The translations under genes were made by a program, and so were the position numbers. A model generated the notes under the pieces. It had not been told where the DNA came from. It ran no database searches and saw only the letters and a program-made list of their open reading frames with translations. From Marthasterias glacialis (lineage: Eukaryota > Echinodermata > Asteroidea > Forcipulatida > Asteriidae), in NCBI GenBank assembly GCA_911728455.2, contig OU452222.1, forward strand, positions 11,484,767-11,548,766: DNA of 64,000 bases, in the 5' to 3' direction. Positions within the stretch are counted from its first letter, which is position 1; every line of letters begins with the position of its first letter. Shown in pieces: positions 12,299-64,000 of this stretch.

Positions 12299-13895
12299 TC
12301 AAAATTGTTTACGTTATTTTCTGAAGTCGGGTTGATCTTAATCAAAGCTATACGGTACAAAGGTCAGCACATTGTCCGCTTGTTTATACTGTATAGCGAC
12401 ATAGTCAAAATATTGACTGGTTTTCCTAGTTGCTGATGAAACTGAGTTGGAAATAAGTTAAACATACGAAAATTAAAAAAAGTATCAACGGATTTAGTCA
12501 TACCAACTAGAAATTTAAGTAATTGGACTTGACTCCAAGTTTAGAAAAAGAATAATCAGTCTGACTGTTTTTCAGTTGCGCCCAGCTGACCCTTAATTGT
12601 TAGTCAAGGTTTTAGTCAAATCTGACCGTGCTTTTGAAGAGTGTAACGGTTTGTTCTCCCTTGCCTCCGTAAGTTCGACACAAACTTTGGATCCCTTTTA
12701 TATACATTTTCAGTCACCTTTTTTTCCGAATGAACATTTTGCTTTTAAAATTAGAAAAGTTAGCCTTAGCCATGGATTAGGCAAATTTCCTTTCTCAATC
12801 TGTCCTTGCTCTATGTTTAACGCAAAATAGTGTTAAAGGTTATATCATTAAACACAATCATCACAATGCCGGAGAGCCGTTGTCTGGCCCGTAGGTGCCC
12901 TAATATTGGCTGTGTTTAAAGTTTTTTTCATTTCAGTTCTGCGCAGCCCAGCTTCCTTTTAGTTCATCAACTGAAAGACCACTCCACTGTGTCAAGTTGG
13001 TTCTATCGCACTAAAAAATGTCTTATGGTGCTCCAGTTTTGGTAAAGTGGCTCTGCTATCAGTGGTTGCTGAAAGGAAAGGAATTGTCAACAGGATTGTA
13101 TACGTCATCACGCCGCCTTCTTTGGGTACGATGTTGAGACAATGGAAAAACACAAACATGTATACGAGCGGTGGCGCACAGGAGATGAGATTTTGACCTC
13201 TAGACCAGCGGGCCCTACTCAAATGACGTCACGTGTGTAAGGTCTTTAAAAGAATGAACAATATTTGTTGGTCAAAACACTTCCAAGAAGTTTACCGGTT
13301 GTGTTTATTGTGGACATAGACGATTACCCATCTCTCATTTATGTCGCTAAATGGCGTTAACACTTCCAAACCACGCATCAGCCGAAATTGTTTCCTATAC
13401 AGTTTTAAAATTAATTTGGTAAAGAGTCGGACTTTTGATTCAAGTGCAGAGTGCTGATACTTTAAGCGATTGTCTGATCTGCAAAGAGATAAGCTAGGTA
13501 TGATAACCGATTAACCCCCTTTTGTGCTGTCAACACTATTAGCTAAAAGTCTTTAGACAAATACAACTATTTGGCCAGTAGCCTGTTTACGAAAACAAAT
13601 TAGAGTAAACTTAATAAGAAAGTAAACTTTGAGTTCTGGCGTAATCACTGATTTTAAAAAACCAGGGACGTCGAGGTAACGAGTGCCAGTTGCTGTCGTG
13701 TGGATGAAGAGTAAAGACGAAACTTTTCCCGACTCTCTGGCTGAGGGCTTGAAGACTTACAAGTACATCCAGTTGCTCCATCGAGCTTCTGAAGAAGCTA
13801 TACAGTCCGTCAGCTTGACTGAGGGAATTAGTTCAGTGAGTTGCAGACGGTCGTTTTGATTGTTTCTTCAGCAACTAGGAAGTGAAGAGCAAGCC

Positions 13896-56715
<42,820 letters not shown>

Positions 56716-56971
56716 TCACCTAGGTTTTTTGAAGCCATGATACGGCATTAGTAACAACCAAATCTCAAAATATTAGATATTGAAAAAGCATATAAATAGA
56801 TATCCAAAAAGCTTATCAATAATTTGTTTTGTTTTTATTATAAGAGAAGCGTGCACCATACTGGTTGCTCTTGGACACTGCCCTTTGTTAGGTGATGCTT
56901 GAAGCTTTGCATGGTGTGGAGAATAAGACGTAACTATAACTAAGATTTGAATTTTTGCACGGTGGGAACAC

Positions 56972-57076
56972 AATCTAGTAAGTTTTTGCGGTGACACCAT
57001 TTAATGATCTCTAATGAGTTGGGGTGGATCTTTTCAGAACCACCCCAACTCATTAGAGATAAAAACTCACTAGATT
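56972..57076. repeat. Hairpin downstream of the SRCR gene
   Basis: ATCTCTAATGAGTTGGGGTG (57007 on) pairs perfectly with its complement ending at 57060. The outer arms AATCTAGTAAGTTTTT and AAAAACTCACTAGATT also pair, with an 18-bp extra segment in the left arm. Confidence 0.75.
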
Positions 57077-57122
57077 ATTAACCAGTAGTCTTGCAGGTAC
57101 AAACATGTATATATCTCTTATG

Positions 57123-57263
57123 GGAGGAGTGGTGGCTTCACAAAGAGCCGTTGTGGTCTTGTCTTTTCAAACGGTATACCCTGCCCGTCTCCTGAAGACG
57201 AGCAGAGTATACTGTTTGAAATGTCGAGATCACAACGGCTCTTTTCAGAGCCACCACTCCTCC
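57123..57263. repeat. Second long hairpin
   Basis: GGAGGAGTGGTGGCT pairs with AGCCACCACTCCTCC; inside, AAGAGCCGTTGTG pairs with CACAACGGCTCTT and TTTCAAACGGTATAC with GTATACTGTTTGAAA. About 141 bp, foldback-like, 47 bp from the previous hairpin. Confidence 0.75.
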
Positions 57264-57315
57264 AAAAAGAGGTTTGTTTGTATCAGCTGCTCAACCTTGT
57301 TCTTATTCTGCAACT

Positions 57316-57786
57316 GAAATAATTGTTCACGCCCTTGTTTCTTCCCGTTTAGATTTTGGTTATTCCCTGCTTCATCAATTACCTCTAACTCAGCTAGAAC
57401 GTTTACGGAAAATGCTAAATACAGCAGCTCGCATCGTTTACTTTCACTGTCAAATTATAGAACACACATTGGCTACCTGTCCATATTCGTATTATGTTTA
57501 AATTACTTCTACTTGTTTTTCATTGTATCCTGGGTTCTGCTCCCACATATAATAATAATTTGAAAGTGCATCACAATCTTTCTAGGTGCCTCTGTTCTTC
57601 AAATACTACCTTGCTTCTTGTTACCTAAAGACTAAGAATAATAATTTATGGGGAGGGGGATTGGTCATTTGCACATGCTGGACCTTCACTCTAGAATTTA
57701 TTGCCACAAAATAGTCAAAGTAGTTTATCTTTACAAAACTTTCAAATTGCACTGAAGACTCACTTGTTCGAATTAGCTTGCATGTA
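57316..57786 (+). pseudogene. 3' end of a CR1/L2-like non-LTR retrotransposon
   Basis: Three fragments in order match the end of such reverse transcriptases: V-S-S-R-L-D-F-G-Y-S-L-L-H-Q-L-P with R-L-R-K-M-L-N-T-A-A-R-I-V; then K-L-L-L-L-V-F-H-C-I-L-G-S-A-P-T-Y; then F-Q-I-A-L-K-T-H-L-F-E-L-A. Frame shifts separate them. It is not functional. Confidence 0.75.
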
Positions 57787-57863
57787 ACTCCAGAATTGTT
57801 GTATATTGTCATTCTGTATCGTCATTCGTATTATATATACACACACGTATGGACTAGCAATGA

Positions 57864-58239
57864 GGTCACTAGTGCATGTCTATGCACCCCGAGGGAATGT
57901 GAGTGACCAGGAGAGGGTCCTATTTCCCCCCCCACCCAGGCCGAAGGCCCAAGGGAAATAGGACCCCCCTTCTGGAAACTCACCCAGTCCCTCGTGGTGT
58001 GTAGACATTCACCTAGAATTGTTTGATATTGTCATTTATATTATACACATATGGACCGGCAATGAGGCCACTAGTGCAAGCCTATGCACCCGGAGGGACT
58101 GTGAGTGACCAGAAGAGGGTCCTACTTCCCGAGGTCGGAGAAGAGGGTCCTGTTTTCCCGGTGCTGAAGGCCTCGGGAAATAGGACCCTGTTCTGTTCAC
58201 TCCCAGTCCACTGGGATGCATAGATGTGCACTAGTGACC
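57864..58239. repeat. Two direct copies of a foldback element
   Basis: Copy 1 is about 57864-58018, copy 2 about 58056-58239. Each starts GGTCACTAGTGCATG or GGCCACTAGTGCAAG and ends with a complement (GCACTAGTGACC in copy 2), enclosing AGAGGGTCCTA and AAATAGGACCC. The flanks TATTGTCATT and ATGGAC are also repeated. Confidence 0.65.
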
Positions 58240-58754
58240 AAGTTGTGTCAGTCAATATGTTTGTTTGTTTGTTCTTTTTTTTTTTAATAACACACCTCGG
58301 TCCAAAAATGGAATAAGAAAAGGAAAATTCTCAGGGTTTTACAACTGAACTGTTTTAATTCAACAATTAACTTGTAAGCAATTCACAAATAAAAAGAATG
58401 CTTTTAGTTAATTCCCTGGATTCGTATTTTTTTTAGTTGCTGTTCACTGTTCACATCACGAAAGGGCGCTGTAACCAGTAATTTTTTTTTATAGTATACA
58501 CGTATTGCCCGGTTCAGGGACTATTTCCCGCAAATAACGCACGCGCAATGTCTTGACGCACGTCCAGTTCACAGTGGCGCAAATCTCATGCACTAATGCA
58601 CTGGCCTATAGTTAACCCCATGTGACCATGTTTCAGCCAACCAGCAAGAGGTTCTGGTTCAGGTAGTTTGCTGTCCAAACACCTCGAAGTGGGTATCTAA
58701 CACAGGTCGGAATGGTTGTCTCTTCAAAACTCAATTTTCAAGTTGGCCTTCTTA

Positions 58755-59096
58755 AAGCCTCAGCTCAACATTGGTATTAGAAGAGAAACATAAATGTTCA
58801 CAGATTTACATATACCCCACATTGTATAAAGATAATGATGGCAGAAAAACTTTCCCTGAAATAATTATGCCAGAAGTGTTACCGTTTTTAAATAATAAAT
58901 GACATATTTGATCCAAAATTTGTTTTTGTCTCAGTGGGACGAAAACTCTGCCGAATGCATTTTTACTGATTTCTCGCAAAAATGAAACAACGAAATGAGC
59001 TTACATTTTTTACAGGTTGGTTTTATTACATATATCTTGATTTGTGCAAAGAATGGAAGCATTTACAGTCAGTTTACCAATGTTGAGCTAGGGTTT
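58755..59096 (-). mobile_element. Non-autonomous inverted-repeat element, copy 2
   Basis: It begins AAGCCTCAGCTCAACATTGG and ends CCAATGTTGAGCTAGGGTTT. The interior is the reverse complement of 10448-10806 through TGTAAATGCTTCCATTCTTTG and GCAGAGTTTTCGTC. Confidence 0.75.
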
Positions 59097-59410
59097 AACT
59101 AAGATGTGTAGCTGAGCATTGTCATGTTTAAAAATCCAAGTAGCAATCCCAATATTGCACGACACGTGGTTTTAAAAGTGGCCGCCAAAAGCAGTTCTCA
59201 AACCGCGGGAAATACTAAAGTCCAGGTTATGACGAAATCCAATATGCAAAATGCACAAATTCCGCTGGTACAATGGAGGGTAAAGAACGTTCAAAAGGCC
59301 AAATGAATATCTAAATCTACATTAAGTTTAAAATCAGGAATTCTTCAGCAAAAATCACTGAGCTACTTCCGTTACTGCGACGCACTCTGGTAATTGAGGT
59401 TTGTTACTTA

Positions 59411-59681
59411 CTCTCTTAACGTAAAAGAGTGAAAACATCACCCTCTTGCCCGAGTGATGGTGTAATTTTCACTCTTTTTAGAGTGCAAGTATCTTTAGTT
59501 TGCTCTTTTAGAGTGAAATTTGAGTGAAGTTCACTCTGAATCGAGTGAAAAAGAAAATATTTCCACTCAAAAAAGAGTTGTCCGTCATACCACTCTTTTA
59601 AAAGTGCCATAAAAAAAGAGTGAAAATTACACCACCACTCGGGCAAGAGAGTGATGTTTTCACTCTTTTACATTAAGAGAG
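59411..59681. mobile_element. MITE with about 70-bp terminal repeats and TA flanks
   Basis: Left CTCTCTTAACGTAAAAGAGT and right ACTCTTTTACATTAAGAGAG pair, continuing through CATCACCCTCTTGCCCGAGT and GTGTAATTTTCACTC. TA is present on both sides (59409-59410, 59682-59683), as for Tc1/mariner-type insertions. Confidence 0.8.
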
Positions 59682-60792
59682 TAGAAATATTGGATGCGTA
59701 TGAATATAATCACGAGGTCAAATCTGGACTATTCCACCTCACGAAGCCTTGTCATTTTTTCACAATAAACACTAACTAGACACGGAAACTCCTCCACCCA
59801 CACTCTGAAAATTATATTTAAAAGAAAACCTTAACAACGTGGACGATTCCATGTAGACACCAACTTTGTCCGCCATTGGACAGACGGGCGGCAACATTGT
59901 TTTGGGAACAACTCTGCGAAACGTCCAATAGTTATCCAAACTATTTTTCATATATATATTTTTCTTTTTCATCTTGACTATGTCAAAAGTTGTGTATATT
60001 TGAATGTATTCTCTTTGCAGTTTGCAAAATAAGTCAAATCAAATCAAATATTAGACGGGCACCTGTAAATGTTGGAGCGTCGCGGCAGCAGGGGTGTGAG
60101 TGGCCACATTAAAACAAAAAGGCTGAAAACGGCTAGCAAAAAGCTCAAATGTAAAAAGTTCTCTTAGTTTGTACAGAACAGGTGTACAAAATAGCTGAAA
60201 TTAAGAGCAAAAATCTGAACGAAAAAAGCTGAAATCAGCTTAAAAGCTGAAATCTCACACACCCTTGCGGCAGTAAAATAATGAATTAATTGTGACGCGT
60301 GTTACACCAATCAAATGACAAGGATCTGCGTGGTATAGACCTTTCTTTTGCAACGTCACAGCCCTGAATTTTTGCAAACCGAGATGGAAAAACTACGAGG
60401 AGCCATGATTGCAAAGCAAAAACAGATAATCACAGTTTGCAAAAATGTTACACAAATATTCAAAAATTGCTCCAAATTTGTTGGAAACAAACCAACCAAT
60501 AATGGGGTATATTTTCTTTAAATAGAAAGTTGCAAAAACGTTGAATTTGCCCACAACGTCTGTCAACAAGACTTGAATGTTTTGCTACATTTTGGCCGTC
60601 CATGCCAACCAGCGCGGTTTGTTTATCAACAATGGAAAAGTATACAATTTTGTTTTTGTCCAGATTCTGACCCTTTGTGTTTCTCCCACGCACTGCAGCA
60701 CCCTCTCGTGATCTCGTTTCGAGACAGGAATTATGTGTGAGCGCCCTCTTTAACTAGGGAGCGCAATACGAAATCAGTCCAGGCAGTGGACC

Positions 60793-60832
60793 AAAATAAG
60801 TGCATTGTTTCCTGCGACAATGCACTTATTTT
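60793..60832. repeat. Perfect 16-bp-arm hairpin
   Basis: AAAATAAGTGCATTGT and ACAATGCACTTATTTT are perfect complements with an 8-nt loop. Purpose unknown. Confidence 0.75.
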
Positions 60833-61511
60833 GTGCATCCAATATTTGTATGTTATTATCGCAGCCCGTCCTCTTCCGCTGCCTTGCCAGTCGGTGGCCA
60901 ACCCAACGTAGTAAACTTGGTGTAATGAGTAGGTTATTGAGAAATTTCTCTGTTGAACTAGGTGATTCGACCGAAATGTAATTATCAATAAATACAGCTT
61001 TTAAACTGCTTAGAAAGTGATATGTGTCATTTTACTTTAAAAAGGCCTTTAAAAATGACTTTACAGTTTCTTCTTTAGACACTTCGTTGAGTCATAATTC
61101 CAAATGTCACCAAACCATGAGAAAATTGCCGAAGAATAATCCATTAACTGATCAGAGCATAGAGCTTTACTCAGCTAGATTATTTTAAACAATTAGCAAG
61201 AGCTAATCAAGTGATAACACCTTATCTCTCTTGAAAATGCCATGGAGTGCATACGTTGTCTCTCTGGGACGATACGGGCATGCCGGTCAGCAATTTTTTT
61301 CCTCAAACGACATCGCAAAAACAGATCCTCGGACCCTTCCCCCTTTTTAAACCCCCACACACCCCATCTCCAGCGCACGGGCAAGGTTGGGAGGACAGTA
61401 GTATGTCTGGAACGGGCTGGATGGGAACACTGTCGGCAAGAGATCAATACAGAAACAACAGCCCTTTAAAACGAAATGATGGTTCCAATTTCTTCAAGGG
61501 GGAACACTGCA

Positions 61512-61763
61512 GGGCAAAATTTCATGGCTCTGCTTACCGTAAGCAAAAAAAATCGGCGCTTGCGGAAGCAGAAAATTCCGCGCTTACTTAAGCGTATTTC
61601 ACAGGTTAGCAAGGAATTTTTGCTTGTGCGCGTGCGTAGTTCACGTAACTAAGGATTCCGTGCTTACACAGCTAGCGCAGAAATTCGGCGCCAACCTCGT
61701 AAGCGGCGAATGGTCTTCGTAAGCGCAAAATGACGCAGTAAGCAGAGCCATGAAATTGGGCCC
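61512..61763. mobile_element. Divergent MITE of the GGGCCCAATTTCATAG group
   Basis: Ends GGGCAAAATTTCATGGCTCT and AGAGCCATGAAATTGGGCCC are inverted repeats. The interior repeats GCTTAC/GTAAGC words (GTAAGCACGG, CGTAAGCGCA). Confidence 0.75.
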
Positions 61764-61892
61764 AGAAGTCTTCCATAGACCATTTTGGTCCCACACACAT
61801 TGCTGTAACACGAGAAGGAAACAAGATTCACGCGCTTTAACGGACCCTAATGTTCGAATACGCGCAAGACTTACACAGTCTATCGACAATTA

Positions 61893-62022
61893 TACACCAA
61901 TCCGAGCAGAGCTCGTTTATGGTGTTTTACACCACCCGCGCGCTTGACACGGCACGCGCGTCACGTCAGCGCGCATATGTACCAATCAGTTGCCCACGAA
62001 CGAGCTGCTCGGATTAGTCTAT
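61893..62022. repeat. Imperfect inverted repeat
   Basis: ACCAATCCGAGCAGAGCTCG pairs imperfectly with CGAGCTGCTCGGATTAGT. The centre is rich in CGCGCG. Confidence 0.5.
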
Positions 62023-62310
62023 ACAGTGTGTACATGACACAAAGTCATGGGGTAGATTTTTTTATTTGCCCCTCCTGACCAAGTCACTGACCCCAGTTGA
62101 TATAAACCCCCTCTGTTGAATAGTCCAGCTTATAACATCGTGGAATAATGATGAAGGGGCTGGAGAGTTCGATGTGGTTAGGACAATGAAAACAACAACT
62201 TTGAAGCAAAATAATGCCGACGACCTCATTCATTAAGGGGTTTTCTAATTCTCGGAAACCAGAATTAATTTGAAGAAAAATAGAAGATACATTTGCAACC
62301 ATGTTTAAAT

Positions 62311-62530
62311 GTAACCATTATTCATAAATAATCATTATTTATAAATGATCATTGTTTATAAATAATCATTATTTATAAATAATCATTATTTATGAAAAAC
62401 ATTTTTTTTGATATTAGCATTACTTATATAACCATTATCTATAAAATAACCAATATTTATATATAACAAATAATTATATTCATAAATAACCATTATTTAT
62501 ACATAACCAATTTTTATGTATAAACATTAT
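62311..62530. repeat. AT-rich degenerate tandem repeat
   Basis: ATAATCATTATTTATAA and close variants recur with spacing around 17-19 bp, decaying to the right. Confidence 0.7.
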
Positions 62531-62722
62531 TAATGGCGGATGCCAGGTCTCTCTATAGTAGGACTTATTTGCGAACTTTCAAGAAAATGTTTGTAACAAC
62601 AAATTATTATTTTTCAAAAAACCTTAAATTATGGTTCTTTTGGTTCTCAAAGTTTCTCTAGAAATCTAGTTTTGTGCCAGTTTTGAACCTAAAGCATTTA
62701 ATTTTTTATGAAGGAAACAAAA

Positions 62723-62959
62723 CCTCCATGGTGAAAATCGCGTTTTGACCCAAGCAGGAGAATATGGGCAATTTCCTTTACGGTTATTTTGTACACTGTT
62801 ATTTTTTTTTATACAATGTGCACAAGCAATGGACAAAGGAATAAAAAATAAGTATATCAGGGAGGGGGGGGGGGGGGGCCCCATCATGCTCCATAATAGG
62901 CCGTGTACAGAACAGCCGTGAAGGAAATCGTGGGTCAAACGCGATTTTCACCATGGAGG
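62723..62959. mobile_element. Inverted-repeat element, compact copy
   Basis: CCTCCATGGTGAAAATCGCG at the left and CGCGATTTTCACCATGGAGG at the right are perfect complements, with pairing through TTTGACCCA and the GTACA words. The centre has one GTGCACAAGCAATGG word. Confidence 0.85.
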
Positions 62960-63357
62960 GTTGGTGTTTTTGGGGGCGATATTTGGAATTCTGATGAAAA
63001 TAAATGTATTTATGGTGATATGCAAAGCAAAGTCGTTTTTAATCCTTTTTAAGAACTTTCTAAACAATTCAACTTTTATATAATTTTTTTTTGTACAACG
63101 TTTTGTTATTTAATTTTGTCAAAAATTGTAGGGTTCACACATAGTTCGGTCTGAGATCACTATCCAGGATGGTACTTGATAAAAAAAAAAGTTTCCATTT
63201 TGATTTTCTTCAACCAAAAAATTTACATGATTTTTTTTTTTTTTCAAAAACCGTAAATTGTGAGACTTTTAAATCTCAAAGTAGCTTAAAACCTCTGGAA
63301 AAGTAGTTTTTAACGTAAAAAAAATCTTTTCAAAGAAAATTCCAACTTCGAGAAAAC

Positions 63358-64000
63358 CCCCTCCATGGTGAAAATCGCGTTTTGACCCAGGATATGGGCG
63401 ATTTCCTATGCGGTTAATTTGTACACAACCTATGGAGCGAGTTGAACCTGTTATATGGGCATATTCCTTGTCGCGGAATCCCCATACACTGTGCACAAGC
63501 AAAGGGCACAGGAATATGGCCATATCACGGGTCCACCAAGGCCCATGCGCTGTGCACAAGCAATGGGCACAGGAATATAGCCATATCACGGGTCCACCAA
63601 GGCCAGTACGCTGTGCACAAGCAATGGGCACAGGAATATAGCCATATCACGGGTCCACCAAGGCCCATACGCTGTGCACAAGCAATGGGCACAGGAATAT
63701 AGCCATATCACGGGTCCACCAAGGCCCATACGCTGTGCACAAGCAATGGGCACAGGAATATAGCCATATCACGGGTCCACCAAGGCCCATACGCTGTGCA
63801 CAAACAATGGGCACAGGAATATAGCCATATCACGGGTCCACCAAGGCCCATACGCTGTGCACAAACAATGGGCACAGGAATATAACCATATCACGGGTCC
63901 ACCAAGGCCCATACGCTGTGCACAAGCAATGGGCACAGGAATATAGCCATATCACGGGTCCAACAAGGCCCATAGATTGTGTACAAAATAGTCGTATAGG
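63358..64000. mobile_element. Second copy of the same element, cut by the window end
   Basis: The left arm (CCCTCCATGGTGAAAATCGC) runs to about 63437. After the satellite, 63969-64000 (ATAGATTGTGTACAAAATAG) is the near-complement of the inner left arm (AATTTGTACACAACCTATGG), so the right arm has just begun. Confidence 0.75.
63481..63968. repeat. 61-bp satellite, eight units
   Basis: Eight units of 61 bp (488 bp) start CCCATACGCTGTGCACAAGC and include GGCACAGGAATATAGCCATA and CACGGGTCCACCAAGG. They are nearly identical. It lies inside the inverted-repeat element at 63358 onward. Confidence 0.95.

Larger units (their letters stand above)
8083..13895. other. Intergenic region between the transporter and the SRCR gene
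   Basis: No coding gene is recognised. AT-rich stretches occur at about 9000-9300. The interval holds several inverted-repeat elements listed separately (8629-8739, 10448-10806, 11467-11599, 12110-12298) and poly-T runs. An AATAAA at 11889-11894 follows a T-rich tract near 11750-11890 that resembles the 3' tail of a retroelement. The SRCR promoter must lie at the right end; no clear TATA box was seen. Confidence 0.5.
56716..64000. other. Downstream intergenic region rich in repeats
   Basis: No gene is recognised. Besides the repeats listed below, AT-rich (ATTTATAAATAATC-type) sequence fills about 62311-62530, and G or T homopolymers occur near 58268, 62864 and 63229. Confidence 0.55.

Noticed and set aside
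63269..63702. Open frames in the 61-bp array
   Set aside because: Repeat translations; the array is a satellite within an inverted-repeat element.
63481..63968. CRISPR-like array
   Set aside because: Units are contiguous with no unique spacers, and the genome is clearly animal.

Overview
The window is animal genomic DNA, most likely from an echinoderm or a related invertebrate deuterostome. The reasons are spliced genes with GT-AG introns, a very large tandem scavenger-receptor cysteine-rich (SRCR) gene of the kind expanded in echinoderm coelomocytes, and a dense mix of tRNA-derived SINEs, short inverted-repeat (MITE-like) elements and minisatellites. The species cannot be fixed from the sequence. 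Both recognised genes are on the + strand.

Layout. 1-5719: no gene recognised, AT-rich, a few low-grade repeat remnants. 5720-8082: a three-exon gene for an SLC32-family (VIAAT/VGAT-like) vesicular amino acid transporter. 8083-13895: intergenic, with at least four inverted-repeat elements. 13896-56715: one SRCR gene that I can chain through 38 exons without a reading-frame break: a signal-peptide exon followed by 30 SRCR domains, about 3,410-3,420 residues, ending in a stop with no membrane segment, so probably secreted. 56716-64000: intergenic, with foldback elements, the 3' end of a CR1/L2-like retrotransposon, MITEs, and an inverted-repeat element whose middle has become a 61-bp satellite.

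The SRCR domains fall into exon families. Type A: one exon with a Gly-rich linker and an S/T-T-I-R-L-V start. Type C: one exon, P-P-P-E-V start, identical protein in three copies. Type D: split over two exons at the same place. Type B: one exon, S-E-N-S-N-E-G start. The last six domains are divergent single-exon singletons. The order is A-C-A-C-A-D-B, A-C-A-D-B, D-B, D-B, D-B, D-B, A-B-A/B, D, then six singletons. All domains have six cysteines and every internal intron is phase 1, so any exon can be skipped, duplicated or swapped without a frameshift. Two decayed type A exon tails sit right after type B exons, suggesting an ancestral D-B-A unit, and one exon is an A/B chimera. This modular, actively rearranging receptor gene is the most interesting thing in the window. 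A role in innate recognition or coelomocyte biology is inferred from the family and is not shown by the sequence.
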